Of a stretch of DNA of 64,000 bases, positions 49,731 to 59,154 are shown piece by piece. A model generated the notes under the pieces. It did no database searches and was not told the DNA's origin. It saw only the letters and a list, made by a program, of their open reading frames with translations. The stretch spans positions 2,170,001 through 2,234,000 of the forward strand of contig NZ_CP193934.1 in the NCBI RefSeq assembly GCF_050859505.1, read 5' to 3'. Position numbers and translations under genes: made by a program. Origin of the DNA: Marinirhabdus sp050859505 (GTDB taxonomy: Bacteria > Bacteroidota > Bacteroidia > Flavobacteriales > Flavobacteriaceae). The first letter of the stretch is position 1. Each line of letters begins with the position of its first letter.

Positions 49731-50192
49731 CTATTTTATTTCCAGGTCCAATTGTCTTCCTGCTTCCAAAGCTTTTTTATCCATAGTAATACCTACGGCT
49801 AACCCAATCACCATACCTATAGGTAATCCAACGCCAAGAAGCCCCATATTTCCAAGACTTGTACCAAAAGCAACGCCAAGAGGAATCCCAAATACAGACA
49901 TTCCTATGGCCATCCACAAATTTCTATAATGATTTTTGGCCACGATTTTAAGCTCTTTCTCTAGCATTCTAAGAATATTGGATTGCGATTTTCGTAGTTG
50001 TTTTTTAAGTTCTTTTTCAGAATCTGAAACTGAATTTATGGTGTCGATTTCAGTATTAATAGGGGTTGTGATTTCTTCGGGAAGACTCCTTTTTCTCAAT
50101 TCCGTTAAAAGGGTGGTAAATTGAACATAAGCCTTTTCAAGTCTTTTGTTTTGTTCAATACTAGGTCTTTTTTTAAGTTCTTTTAGTGGCAT
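49731..50192 (-). CDS. Coiled-coil protein with glycine-rich membrane segments
   Basis: The 153-residue protein has a charged, helical N-terminal half (MPLKELKKRPSIEQNKRLEKAYVQ, EKELKKQLRKSQSNILRMLEKELK) that forms a coiled coil, then two close hydrophobic, glycine-rich segments (about 92-112 and 116-137, IGMSVFGIPLGVAFGTSLGNMG and VGLPIGMVIGLAVGITM). The N-terminal part is cytoplasmic. No family is recognised; glycine-zipper-like membrane parts occur in such proteins. Confidence 0.6.
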   Translation of the reverse strand: MPLKELKKRPSIEQNKRLEKAYVQFTTLLTELRKRSLPEEITTPINTEIDTINSVSDSEKELKKQLRKSQSNILRMLEKELKIVAKNHYRNLWMAIGMSVFGIPLGVAFGTSLGNMGLLGVGLPIGMVIGLAVGITMDKKALEAGRQLDLEIK

Positions 50193-50235
50193 CTGTTTAA
50201 TATTAAGTTCTTCTATATTGTATAAAGCTTCTAAC

Positions 50236-51936
50236 CTACTCCTCCTTTTTAACCCGCTTCAATACCAAAAGATTCTGTGGGTTAATTCCCAATCCGCTTA
50301 CTTTTTTTGAAACAAACCGAACCGCCATATCATAAAATAATGGTACCACGGGCGCTTGCGAGGTTACTAAACTATCCATTTGTGTGTAGAGCCGTTTTCG
50401 ATCGTCAATAGTGGATATGTTTTGTGCTGCTACGTATAGGCTGTCAAACGTTTCATTTTTGTAGTGGGTGTAGTTGGGGCCGTTGGGAGTGAAGTTTTCA
50501 CTGTAAAAAAGGGAGAGATAGTTTTCGGCATCTGGGTAATCTGCAATCCAGCTGGCTCTAAAAATAGGGAGCTCGCCGCTACTTTTCATCTGTCGAAGGG
50601 TAGATGGCGGCATCACATCTATGGTGACGTTAATACCAATTTTTTCCAACTCCCGCTGTATGTATTCGCAAATGTCTAAATACTGGCTGTTGGTGCCTAT
50701 GGTAATTTCGGGTTGGGTATCCCCTGTTTCAGCTATGTATTGCGCCAGTAATTCCCTGGCTTTTTCTGGGTTGTAATCGTAGCCTTCAATAGCATCAAAA
50801 CCAGGGAGGCCTTTGGGGATCATTCCGTTTACGGCGGGAATACCCATGCCGTTGCGAAGGTATTTTACCATTTTATCACGATCAAAACCGTAATTTATGG
50901 CTTGGCGAAGCGGTAAACTTTGTATTTCCTGGCTTTCAGTATTCATAAAAAATCCGAGGTATTCTGTGTTGAGGTAGGGTGAGGTACTTAACGTTACCGA
51001 GCTTTCATAATTCGGTTGTAATTGTCCCGTGGTAGTAATTATTTCGTCTTTAAAAGAGTTGTCCAGCCCACTGATGAAGTCTAATCGACCCTGTGTAAAT
51101 TGCAAAAACTCACTTTGCTTATCGGGTAAAAAAGTAATGGCTACTGCTTCCAAATACGGAAGCTGATTGCCTTTCTCATCGATTTCAAAATACTGGTTAT
51201 TTCTTCTTAAAACCAATTTTATATTTTCTTCCCAGAGTTTAAATTGAAAAGGACCAGTACCCACAGGATTTCTCCTAAATTCATTTCCGTAAAAAGCTAC
51301 AGCTTCTTTAGGTACCACCGAAAAATAACGCATCCCTAACATACCCAAAAAAGGCGGGAAGGAATTTTTCATTAAAATTTTTAGGACGCTATCGTTTTCC
51401 GCTTTTACAAGTTCTACATTGTTCATTACCCAACTTCCTGGAGAAGCTACTTTGGGGTCTACGAGCCGGTTAAAACTATATTCAAAATCATGGGCGGTAA
51501 CTTTTCTAGTACTATCTTTTCCAAAAACTTTATTTTGGTGAAAAAACACATCGTTCCGCAGCGTAAAATAATAGGTGCAGGTAGAATCTACAATTTCCCA
51601 CGACTTAGCAATGTCTGGTTTAATCTGCAAGGAATCGTCTAATTGAATTAAACCATTAAATAATTGGTTGGCAGGCCATATATTGCGTTGGTCACGTGCA
51701 AAAGCTGGGTCTAAGGATGAAATATTGCTATGCTCATTATACCGAAAAACGAAATGATCTCTATTTTCATTTATATCCTCAGCACAAGAACCGAAGCATA
51801 AAATGGAAGCAAAAACTAGTGCAGTTCCCCATAGCGAGCATATTTTGGAACTAAAATCTACAGAGTTAAAAGGGCTTTTTAATTTCAAAAGTTTAGGAGC
51901 TTTTTGATTCAGAATGCTGTTAAAATACAAATGCAA
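50236..51936 (-). CDS. Peptide/oligopeptide ABC transporter substrate-binding lipoprotein (SBP_bac_5)
   Basis: The 566-residue frame has a lipobox (ILCFGSC) after a hydrophobic segment at about residue 35-50, then the solute-binding fold of the DppA/OppA family: SLDPAFARDQRNIWPANQLFNGLIQ, FSFNRLVDP-like YSFNRLVDP, GTGPFQF and DYPDAENYLSLFYSENF. It should deliver peptides to an inner-membrane importer not encoded here. There is no ATG before the signal peptide: the frame begins with TTG codons (51936, 51930), so the exact start is uncertain and could be further in. Confidence 0.85.
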   Translation of the reverse strand: MHLYFNSILNQKAPKLLKLKSPFNSVDFSSKICSLWGTALVFASILCFGSCAEDINENRDHFVFRYNEHSNISSLDPAFARDQRNIWPANQLFNGLIQLDDSLQIKPDIAKSWEIVDSTCTYYFTLRNDVFFHQNKVFGKDSTRKVTAHDFEYSFNRLVDPKVASPGSWVMNNVELVKAENDSVLKILMKNSFPPFLGMLGMRYFSVVPKEAVAFYGNEFRRNPVGTGPFQFKLWEENIKLVLRRNNQYFEIDEKGNQLPYLEAVAITFLPDKQSEFLQFTQGRLDFISGLDNSFKDEIITTTGQLQPNYESSVTLSTSPYLNTEYLGFFMNTESQEIQSLPLRQAINYGFDRDKMVKYLRNGMGIPAVNGMIPKGLPGFDAIEGYDYNPEKARELLAQYIAETGDTQPEITIGTNSQYLDICEYIQRELEKIGINVTIDVMPPSTLRQMKSSGELPIFRASWIADYPDAENYLSLFYSENFTPNGPNYTHYKNETFDSLYVAAQNISTIDDRKRLYTQMDSLVTSQAPVVPLFYDMAVRFVSKKVSGLGINPQNLLVLKRVKKEE

Positions 51937-52064
51937 GGTACTATTTCTGAAATTGAGGTAATAAATATTTTCGGTGTAATTTTTTGTTTTAGCGTATTTA
52001 TAGCATCCTCCCTACTTTATACTGCTCTGCTTTTTATAACTTAGCTAAAAATTGAGGATAACAG

Positions 52065-52922
52065 ATGATTTCAGAAAGAAAATTCCAGAAAGAAATAGAC
52101 CGCATCATAGCCAATGCCATTCGTGAGGACGTTGGTGATGGTGATCATAGCTCCTTAGCTTGCATTCCAGAAGAAGCAATGGGAAAGGCCAAATTACTGG
52201 TAAAAGATACCGGGATTATTGCGGGGATAGATTTTGCAAAACAGGTTTTTGATTATGTGGACACGGGTTTGAAAATAGAGGTAAACATTGAAGATGGCCA
52301 ACCTGTAAACTATGGTGATATTGCCTTTTATGTTTCAGGTAGTTCACAATCCATTCTTAAATCTGAACGTTTGGTACTGAATGCCATGCAGCGTATGAGT
52401 GCCATTGCCACTAAAACCAACAAATTTGTTGAAGTATTGGAAGGTACAAATACTAAAATCCTAGATACGCGTAAAACAACACCCGGCATTCGTGCTTTAG
52501 AGAAATGGGCGGTAAAAATTGGAGGTGGAGAAAACCACAGATTTGCGCTGTATGATATGATTATGTTAAAAGATAACCATATAGATTTTTGCGGCGGAAT
52601 TACAAAAGCAATCCAGACAACCCATCGGTATCTGGAAGAAAATAGCTTGGCGTTAAAAATAATTGTCGAAGCCCGAAACTTGGAAGAAATAGCCGAAATT
52701 TTAGAAAATGAAGGTGTGTACCGGATTTTAATAGACAACTTTAATTACGAAGATACCCGAAAAGCCGTGGAGATGATTGGCGATACCTGCCTTACGGAGT
52801 CCAGTGGCGGTATTAATCTTGAAACCGCAAAGAAGTATGCCGAGTGTGGCGTAGATTATATTTCCAGCGGGGCATTGACTCATTCTGTGTACAACATGGA
52901 CCTAAGTTTAAAAGCTGTTTAA
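52065..52922 (+). CDS. nadC: Quinolinate phosphoribosyltransferase (carboxylating)
   Basis: The 285-residue enzyme has the family pattern EDVGDGDHSS (near the start), LDTRKTTPGIRALEKWAVKIGGGENHRFALYDMIMLKDNH (137-176; the TRKTTPG and HR... KDNH residues bind phosphoribosyl pyrophosphate and quinolinate) and SSGGINLETAKKYAECGVDYISSGALTHS. It makes nicotinate mononucleotide in de novo NAD synthesis. nadA and nadB are not adjacent. Its last base, the A of TAA, is the first base of the next gene's ATG. Confidence 0.96.
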   Translation: MISERKFQKEIDRIIANAIREDVGDGDHSSLACIPEEAMGKAKLLVKDTGIIAGIDFAKQVFDYVDTGLKIEVNIEDGQPVNYGDIAFYVSGSSQSILKSERLVLNAMQRMSAIATKTNKFVEVLEGTNTKILDTRKTTPGIRALEKWAVKIGGGENHRFALYDMIMLKDNHIDFCGGITKAIQTTHRYLEENSLALKIIVEARNLEEIAEILENEGVYRILIDNFNYEDTRKAVEMIGDTCLTESSGGINLETAKKYAECGVDYISSGALTHSVYNMDLSLKAV

Positions 52923-53884
52923 TGAGCGAAAAGGAGGTTGCCGAACATACCGAACAACAACCTAAAAAAGGTATTTTCAATAAGATAACACAAATACTGT
53001 TTCCTATTGGTACCTTTTTCTTGAAAAAAAGTAAGCAGATAATTGTCATAAAATCCAGCGGACTCTCACTTTATCACCTACTTGAAATTTACGGAACCGG
53101 CATTATAAAAGGAACATTTTCCTCGCGTGCCAGTTCTATTGCCTATAGTTTTTTTGTGGCGCTATTTCCCTTTTTATTGTTCATATTAAACTTAATTCCC
53201 TATGTGCCTGTGGAAGGTTTTCAAACGCGTTTCCTTGTTTTTATTGAGGAGTTATTACCAGCGCAAACCGTAGAGTTTTTCTATCCAACTATAGCAGATA
53301 TCGCCGTAAACACCAGGGGTGGATTACTTTCAGTTTCTATAATTTTATCCTTGTTTTTAGCAGCTAACGGAGTGAATGCAATTTTTAGTGCCTTCGAGTA
53401 CTCTTTCCACGTCACCATAAACCGAAACTTCTTCAGGCAGTACGGTATAGCCTTCCTGGTGTCCCTCTTTTTGGCATTGTTGTTGCTTATTACAGTGGGA
53501 GTGATATCCTATGGTGAATATGTTATCGCCGACTTGTTGGGAAGGAGTTATATAAGTGACGATGTTTTTTGGATAACGGCCCTTCAGTTTACGGTCTTTG
53601 TAGTCATGATTTATATAATAATTTCTACGCTCTATTATTTTGGAACTAAAGAAGGGAAGCATTCTCATTTTCTTTCGGTAGGAGCACTTATCACCACATT
53701 GCTGTTTTTAGGAACTACTTATTTTTTCACTATTTACATCAATAACTTTTCAAATTATAACGAACTCTATGGTTCCATTGGAGCATTATTAATTATGATG
53801 TTATATATTTGGATAAATGCAAACCTCTTGCTGCTAGGGTTTGAACTTAACATATCATTGCAGCGCTTAAAGGATAAAAAATAA
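52922..53884 (+). CDS. YihY/virulence factor BrkB family inner-membrane protein
   Basis: From the ATG at 52922 (overlapping nadC by one base, TAATG) the protein has 320 residues. It has six membrane segments with the family pattern FSSRASSIAYSFFVALFPFLLFIL, NTRGGLLSVSIILSLFLAANGVNAI and YGSIGALLIMMLYIWINANLLLLGFELN. This family was formerly called ribonuclease BN in error. Its transport or structural function is unknown. The coupling to nadC is probably only for coordinate expression. Confidence 0.9.
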   Translation: MSEKEVAEHTEQQPKKGIFNKITQILFPIGTFFLKKSKQIIVIKSSGLSLYHLLEIYGTGIIKGTFSSRASSIAYSFFVALFPFLLFILNLIPYVPVEGFQTRFLVFIEELLPAQTVEFFYPTIADIAVNTRGGLLSVSIILSLFLAANGVNAIFSAFEYSFHVTINRNFFRQYGIAFLVSLFLALLLLITVGVISYGEYVIADLLGRSYISDDVFWITALQFTVFVVMIYIIISTLYYFGTKEGKHSHFLSVGALITTLLFLGTTYFFTIYINNFSNYNELYGSIGALLIMMLYIWINANLLLLGFELNISLQRLKDKK

Positions 53885-53920
53885 ACACAAAAACTAATAA
53901 CAAACCTTAACTACTTAAAA

Positions 53921-54484
53921 ATGAAAAAATTACTAGTACTCCTCGTTGTAGCATTTACAGTAAATGCAACTATTGCCCAAACCCAAGTGGGCGCTGTTAC
54001 GTTACCAAATTCAGTGAATTTTGGTGGTGAAGACTTAGCATTAAATGGTGCAGGAATCCGTAAAAAAGCTTTTGTCCTCAAATTATATTCTGGTGGATTA
54101 TACCTTCAGAAAAAATCTTCAGACGCAAAAAATATTGTGAATGCAGACGAGACTATGGCTATCAAATTGCATATCACATCTGGATTTGTTTCTAGTGAGG
54201 CTATGAGTGATGCGGTAAGTGAAGGGTTTGATGCCTCAATGAACGGAAACACCTCTTCGCTGTCTTCAGAAATTGAAAAATTTATCAGTTTCTTTAGTGC
54301 TGAAATTGTAGAGGGAAATATTTTCGATATTACCTACCAAAAAGGAACGGGCGTTGTTGCTTACAAAAATGGAAAAGAATTAGGAACCATTACTGGAATG
54401 GCTTTTAAAAAGGCACTTTTCGGAATTTGGCTAGGCGATAATCCCGCAGATACGAAGCTTAAAAAAGAAATGTTAGGTAAATAA
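53921..54484 (+). CDS. Chalcone-isomerase-like secreted protein
   Basis: The 187-residue protein has a signal peptide (MKKLLVLLVVAFTVNATIAQ). The mature part follows the chalcone isomerase-like fold: GGEDLALNGAGIRKKAFVLKLYSGGLYL (typical of the bacterial CHI-like group), MAIKLHITSGFVSSEAMSDAV and a C-terminal KKALFGIWLGDNPAD. Bacterial members are periplasmic and lack the plant enzyme's substrate pocket residues; they may bind a hydrophobic ligand. No ring-closing activity is claimed. A DUF2147 gene follows 17 bases later in one operon. Confidence 0.82.
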   Translation: MKKLLVLLVVAFTVNATIAQTQVGAVTLPNSVNFGGEDLALNGAGIRKKAFVLKLYSGGLYLQKKSSDAKNIVNADETMAIKLHITSGFVSSEAMSDAVSEGFDASMNGNTSSLSSEIEKFISFFSAEIVEGNIFDITYQKGTGVVAYKNGKELGTITGMAFKKALFGIWLGDNPADTKLKKEMLGK

Positions 54485-54501
54485 TAAACCGAAAAAATAC
54501 T

Positions 54502-54930
54502 ATGAAAAATATATTAAGTACGCTTGCAATCCTTTTAGTAACTTTTTCAACCCTTTCGGCACAGAGTGTTGTAGGGAAATGGAAAACCATTGACGACAAT
54601 TCCGGAGAAGCAAAATCTATTGTAGAGATTTACGAACAAAATGGTAAAGTCTATGGTAAAATTATCGAGATTTTTAATAAAGAGCGTGAAGATGCTCTGT
54701 GTACCGAATGTGAAGGAGCCGATAAAGATACGCCTATTAAGGGGATGGTGTTTATAAGAGGTCTTGAAAAAGACGGAGATGAATATAACGGCGGAAAAAT
54801 CCTCGATCCAGAAACGGGAACCTTATATAAATGCTACATTGAACTGGAAGAGGCCAATAAATTAAAAGTACGTGGCTATGTAGGATTTGCCCTGTTAGGA
54901 AGAACCCAATATTGGGTGCGAGCTCAATAA
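54502..54930 (+). CDS. DUF2147 secreted protein
   Basis: The 142-residue product has a signal peptide (MKNILSTLAILLVTFSTLSAQ), then VVGKWKTIDDNSGEAKSIVEIYEQNGKVYGKI, CTECEGADKDTPIKGM, GGKILDPETGTLYKCYIELEE and KLKVRGYVGFALLGRTQYWVR. This is the DUF2147 signature: a small lipocalin-like barrel with a conserved Cys pair in the loop (LCTECEG). Function unknown. It is cotranscribed with the chalcone-isomerase-like gene and followed by a terminator. Confidence 0.85.
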   Translation: MKNILSTLAILLVTFSTLSAQSVVGKWKTIDDNSGEAKSIVEIYEQNGKVYGKIIEIFNKEREDALCTECEGADKDTPIKGMVFIRGLEKDGDEYNGGKILDPETGTLYKCYIELEEANKLKVRGYVGFALLGRTQYWVRAQ

Positions 54931-54950
54931 TACTGTTAATAAGTAACACC

Positions 54951-54983
54951 AAAGGTCGTTCAATTATTGAACGACCTTTTTTA
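54951..54983 (+). terminator. Rho-independent terminator after the DUF2147 gene
   Basis: AAAGGTCGTTCAA (54951-54963) and TTGAACGACCTTT (54967-54979), then T-run. Confidence 0.9.
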
Positions 54984-55080
54984 TTTTTACGAACCATAGT
55001 CTGTCCCAGTTTTTTTGAGAAACCATGACCCATACACTAAGTACCCAATTCCTAGATAACTCGATAACCAACTTACCAAA

Positions 55081-57531
55081 TTGTATTTTATAGACGTCAT
55101 ACTTCCAATTCCATTAAAGCAACGTTTCACCTACAGTGTAAATAAAGATGAAGCTTTCTTTTTACGTCCAGGAATGCGCGTGGCTGTACCTTTTGGGAAG
55201 TCCAAAGTATATACTGGAATTGTATACAAAGTACATAGTAACGACCCTCCCACGTATGAAACCAAAACGATAGATCAAATACTGGATGAAAACCCCATCA
55301 TTACCGAAATCCAATTAAAACATTGGGAATGGATGGCTGCTTATTATATGTGTACGTTGGGCGAAGTAGTAAGAGCCGCCTTGCCCAGTGCGTTTTTATT
55401 AGAAAGTGAAACTATTATTAAGTTGATTGACGACGCAAAAGTAGAAGATGTTGAATTAACAGACGATGGTTTTTTAATAGTGGAGGCACTGCGGAACCAA
55501 TCTTCGCTTCATATAAACGATGTGCGCTCTATTTTGGACCGGAAGAATGTGGTTTCGGTAACACAATCCCTATTTGAAAAAGGAGTTATTACCATCGAAG
55601 AAGAAGTCTACGAGCAGTACACGCCCAAAATGAAGCGCTATATAAAACTAGCTGCTCCTTACACTTCCGAAGAAAACTTAAGAGAATTATTAGACTCGAT
55701 GCATCGAGCACCAAAACAGAAAGAAGTTTTGATGACGCTTTTTATGCTTTCCTCAAAAGAAAGAAAACCGATTGAGTCTACACTACTTCAGAAACAAAGT
55801 AATACAACTGCCAGTGTGCTAAAATCGTTACTGGATAAACATATTTTAGAAGAATTTTACGAGCAACAGGATCGGGTACAATATTCTGGAGAAGATACCA
55901 ATCCTATTAAAGCCTTAAGCGAAGCGCAAAAAACTGCGTTTAAAACTATTAAAGAAACTTTTACTGAAAAGGATATTACGTTACTCCACGGTGTTACTTC
56001 CAGCGGAAAAACGGAAGTGTACGTAAAACTTATTTCTGAAATTTTAAAACAAGGAAAACAAGTATTATACATGCTTCCTGAAATTGCCTTGACTACACAA
56101 CTGATTACTCGATTACAAAATTATTTTGGGGAACAAGTTTCGGTGTATCATTCCAAATATTCTGTCAATGAAAGGGTAGAGGTTTGGAACAACGTGTTGG
56201 AGAATAAACCGAAAGCACAAATTGTCATTGGCGCACGCTCTTCGTTGTTTTTACCCTTTCAGAAGTTAGGATTGCTAGTTGTAGATGAGGAACACGAACC
56301 TTCTTTTAAACAATACAACCCTTCGCCACGTTACCACGGTAGAGATGCGGCAATTGTCCTGGCCAATTTACATCAGGCAAAAACCCTCTTGGGAAGTGCC
56401 ACACCATCCTTAGAGACTTATTACAACGCCCAGCACGATAAATATGGATTGGTGTCGCTTACAGAACGTTTTGGAAATGTAATGATGCCAGAAATTGAGT
56501 TGGTAGACATTAAAGAAAAACACAAGAAGAAATTAATGAAAGGCCATTTTAGCGATCGTTTGGTAGAATCCATTCAGGCAGCATTGGACAATGAGGAACA
56601 GGTAATCTTGTTTCAAAATAGACGCGGTTTTTCTCCTTTTGTAGAGTGTAAAACGTGTGGAACAGCTCCCCAATGCCCCAATTGCGATGTGAGCCTTACG
56701 TATCATAAACACAAAGGACAATTGCGCTGTCACTATTGTGGCTTTAACATGCAAATGATGGCGGCTTGTTTTGCTTGTGGAAATCCAACTCTGGACACCA
56801 AAGGTTTTGGGACAGAGCAAATAGAAACCGAATTAAAATCACTTTTTCCAGAGCATACGGTTGCCAGAATGGATCAGGATACTACCCGGGGCAAACATGC
56901 CTATGCTAAGATTATTGAGAAATTGGAGAACCGGGAAGTCGATATCTTGGTTGGGACACAAATGGTTGCCAAGGGATTAGATTTCAGAAATGTAAGCCTT
57001 GTAGGCGTTATGAATGCCGATACGTTACTGAACTTTCCAGATTTTAGGGCCCACGAACGATGCTTTCAGTTATTACAGCAAGTATCGGGTAGGGCAGGGC
57101 GCACAAAGAAAAGAGGAACTGTATTGATACAAACGTTTAATCCGCTGCATCAAATTTTACAACAGGTAAGCGCGAACGCGTATGAGGCGATGTACAAAGA
57201 ACAAACAGAAGATAGATATCAATTTAAGTATCCGCCATTTTATCGTACTATTAAAATAACTTTTAGGCATAGGAATTATGAGGTGATGCAAAAGGCATCG
57301 ATATGGTTTGCGAGGGCTTTGCAGGTTCAGTTTAAAGAAAATATTCTAGGACCAGAACCACCACCAGTGGGAAGGGTGCGAAATCAATTTATAACCAATA
57401 TCATGGTAAAAATACCTAAGCAACAATCTTTAGGAAAAACAAAGAGGGTTATTGGGAAAATTCAACAGACTTTTGACGCTATCAAAGATTTCTCCAGCGT
57501 TAAACTTACTATAGATGTAGATAATTATTAA
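55081..57531 (+). CDS. priA: Primosomal replication protein N' (PriA helicase)
   Basis: The 816-residue protein starts with TTG (MYFIDVILPIPLKQRF fits homologues). It has the 3'-DNA-end-binding domain (1-100), a winged helix (about 190-265), the helicase with Walker A GVTSSGKT (304-311) and DEEH, two zinc sites (CKTCG...CPNCD and CHYCG...CACG, about 525-565), and helicase motifs VGTQMVAKGLDFRNVSL and QVSGRAGR. It reloads the replisome at stalled forks. Its TAA stop shares the TTAA tetranucleotide (57528-57531) with the stop of the convergent gene. Confidence 0.95.
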   Translation: MYFIDVILPIPLKQRFTYSVNKDEAFFLRPGMRVAVPFGKSKVYTGIVYKVHSNDPPTYETKTIDQILDENPIITEIQLKHWEWMAAYYMCTLGEVVRAALPSAFLLESETIIKLIDDAKVEDVELTDDGFLIVEALRNQSSLHINDVRSILDRKNVVSVTQSLFEKGVITIEEEVYEQYTPKMKRYIKLAAPYTSEENLRELLDSMHRAPKQKEVLMTLFMLSSKERKPIESTLLQKQSNTTASVLKSLLDKHILEEFYEQQDRVQYSGEDTNPIKALSEAQKTAFKTIKETFTEKDITLLHGVTSSGKTEVYVKLISEILKQGKQVLYMLPEIALTTQLITRLQNYFGEQVSVYHSKYSVNERVEVWNNVLENKPKAQIVIGARSSLFLPFQKLGLLVVDEEHEPSFKQYNPSPRYHGRDAAIVLANLHQAKTLLGSATPSLETYYNAQHDKYGLVSLTERFGNVMMPEIELVDIKEKHKKKLMKGHFSDRLVESIQAALDNEEQVILFQNRRGFSPFVECKTCGTAPQCPNCDVSLTYHKHKGQLRCHYCGFNMQMMAACFACGNPTLDTKGFGTEQIETELKSLFPEHTVARMDQDTTRGKHAYAKIIEKLENREVDILVGTQMVAKGLDFRNVSLVGVMNADTLLNFPDFRAHERCFQLLQQVSGRAGRTKKRGTVLIQTFNPLHQILQQVSANAYEAMYKEQTEDRYQFKYPPFYRTIKITFRHRNYEVMQKASIWFARALQVQFKENILGPEPPPVGRVRNQFITNIMVKIPKQQSLGKTKRVIGKIQQTFDAIKDFSSVKLTIDVDNY

Positions 57532-58241
57532 GCGCGCATAGTAGCTGCAAGTGCTTCGATCAATTCAGATTTTCGGTTTCTACTTAGTGGCAGTTGTTCT
57601 TTATCGAGCTCAATCACCTTGCTATTGTATTTTTCAACCTTTTCGAGATTTACAATGTACGATTTGTGAATACGTAAAAAACGTTCAGAAGGTAGTAAGC
57701 TTTCAAAAGCTTTCATGGTAGAGAGTACGACAAGGGCATCGTGCTCGGTTACAAGTTTTACATAATCTCCAAGGGCTTCAATGTAGCGTAGTTCGTTTAA
57801 GAAAACTTTTCGCTTTTTCAAATTACTTTTTACAAAAATAAAGTCTTCTTCGTCAAAACCGTCGTCATTCTTTAACTTAAAGTTTGTAATTGCTTTGTGT
57901 ACTGCATTTAAGAAGCGATCTTTAGAAATAGGTTTCCTTAGGTAATCCACTGCGTCGTAGTCAAAAGCTTTAAAGGCATATTTGGTTTTACCTGTAACAA
58001 AAATAATCTGTGGTTTGTGGGTAAGGTCATCCAATAGGTCAAAACCAGAAAGTATAGGCATTTCAATATCTAAAAAGATAAGATCTATTTCTGTGGTAGC
58101 CAATCCCATTTTTGCTTCAATAGCATTATTATACTCAGCTACGAGGTCTAAAGAGGGATGATTTTCAATCAATTTTACAATCGAAAGTCGTTGTAACGTA
58201 GAATCGTCTACGATAGCGCATTTTAATATAGGTTTCTCCAC
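57528..58241 (-). CDS. LytTR-type response regulator
   Basis: The 237-residue protein has a receiver domain (1-115) with D12/D13, the phospho-accepting D58 in IFLDIEMP, T83 in VTGK and K103 in RKPIS, then a LytTR DNA-binding domain (about 140-237; VFLNELRYIEALGDYVKL, RIHKSYIVNLEKV). It should activate or repress envelope or behaviour genes when phosphorylated by a histidine kinase, which is not adjacent. The 251-base gap upstream is shared with the promoter of rpsF on the other strand. Confidence 0.9.
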   Translation of the reverse strand: MEKPILKCAIVDDSTLQRLSIVKLIENHPSLDLVAEYNNAIEAKMGLATTEIDLIFLDIEMPILSGFDLLDDLTHKPQIIFVTGKTKYAFKAFDYDAVDYLRKPISKDRFLNAVHKAITNFKLKNDDGFDEEDFIFVKSNLKKRKVFLNELRYIEALGDYVKLVTEHDALVVLSTMKAFESLLPSERFLRIHKSYIVNLEKVEKYNSKVIELDKEQLPLSRNRKSELIEALAATMRA

Positions 58242-58410
58242 GGTTAAGTTGAATTGGTCTACAAGTATATTAAAAAATATCGACGAATGGTAAGTTTTTT
58301 TAACTTTTATCGTGTAAATATTACATTTTAACTAGTGGGGAAAGAAAACACTTACATTTTTAAAGATACTTTAATTGTGTTATTTCAGTAAAAATACACT
58401 GCATAAGGGT

Positions 58411-58440
58411 TTGTTAGTTTTAATAAAAGTACTATTTTTG
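58411..58440 (+). promoter_or_regulatory. Promoter of the rpsF-rpsR-rplI operon
   Basis: TTG (58411-58413), 19-base spacer, TATTTTTG (58433-58440) followed by CACGC; the ATG is 52 bases downstream. Confidence 0.65.
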
Positions 58441-58492
58441 CACGCTCATTAGCAAGGTGCTAGTGTTTATTTAAACTATTAATAGATTTTTT

Positions 58493-58840
58493 ATGAATCA
58501 TTACGAAACTGTTTTCATCTTGAATCCCGTTTTATCTGAAGAACAGATAAAGGAAACAGTAAAGAAATACGAAGATATTCTTATTTCTAAAGATGCAAAG
58601 ATGATATCCAAAGAGGACTGGGGGCTAAAGAAATTAGCCTACGCTATCCAACACAAAAAAAGTGGTTTTTATCACTTATTTGAGTACACTGTAACTGGAG
58701 AGGCAATTAATGCCCTTGAGGTAGAATTTAGACGTGACGAACGTATTATGCGTTACCTTACTGTAAGCCTAGACAAGCATGCAATTTCTTGGGCAGAAAG
58801 AAGAAGAACTCGTGATAAAAAACAAAAGAAAACCGCATAA
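58493..58840 (+). CDS. rpsF: 30S ribosomal protein S6 (bS6)
   Basis: The 115-residue protein shows the bS6 pattern: YETVFILNPVLSEEQIKE at the start, LKKLAYAIQHKKSGFYHLFEYT, and RRDERIMRYLTVSLD before a basic tail. It is a small-subunit ribosomal protein that pairs with S18 on the platform. The next gene, rpsR, follows after 3 bases, so it is the first gene of a conserved S6-S18-L9 operon. Confidence 0.97.
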   Translation: MNHYETVFILNPVLSEEQIKETVKKYEDILISKDAKMISKEDWGLKKLAYAIQHKKSGFYHLFEYTVTGEAINALEVEFRRDERIMRYLTVSLDKHAISWAERRRTRDKKQKKTA

Positions 58841-58843
58841 GTT

Positions 58844-59140
58844 ATGGCAACATTACAACAGCAAGCAAAAGGAAAAAAAGACGGAGAGATAAGATATCTT
58901 ACTCCGCTTAACATAGAAACGAGCAAAGCGAAGAAGTACTGTCGTTTTAAGAAGTCTGGTATTAAGTATGTAGATTACAAAGATGCAGACTGGCTAGGAG
59001 GATTTGTAAACGAACAAGGTAAATTGTTGCCACGTCGTTTAACAGGAACTTCTTTAAAGTACCAACGCAAAGTAGCCGTGGCCGTAAAAAGAGCACGTCA
59101 CTTAGCTTTGATGCCTTATGTAACCGATTTATATAAATAG
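58844..59140 (+). CDS. rpsR: 30S ribosomal protein S18 (bS18)
   Basis: The 98-residue protein contains the bS18 core: IETSKAKKYCRFKKSGIKYVDYKD, LLPRRLTGTSLKYQRKVAVAVKRARHLALMPYV. The family's RRLTGTSxKYQRxVxxAIKRAR signature is complete. One cysteine is present in the YCRFKK stretch. It lies between rpsF and rplI and is cotranscribed with both. Confidence 0.97.
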   Translation: MATLQQQAKGKKDGEIRYLTPLNIETSKAKKYCRFKKSGIKYVDYKDADWLGGFVNEQGKLLPRRLTGTSLKYQRKVAVAVKRARHLALMPYVTDLYK

Positions 59141-59154
59141 AAAACAGGACAACC

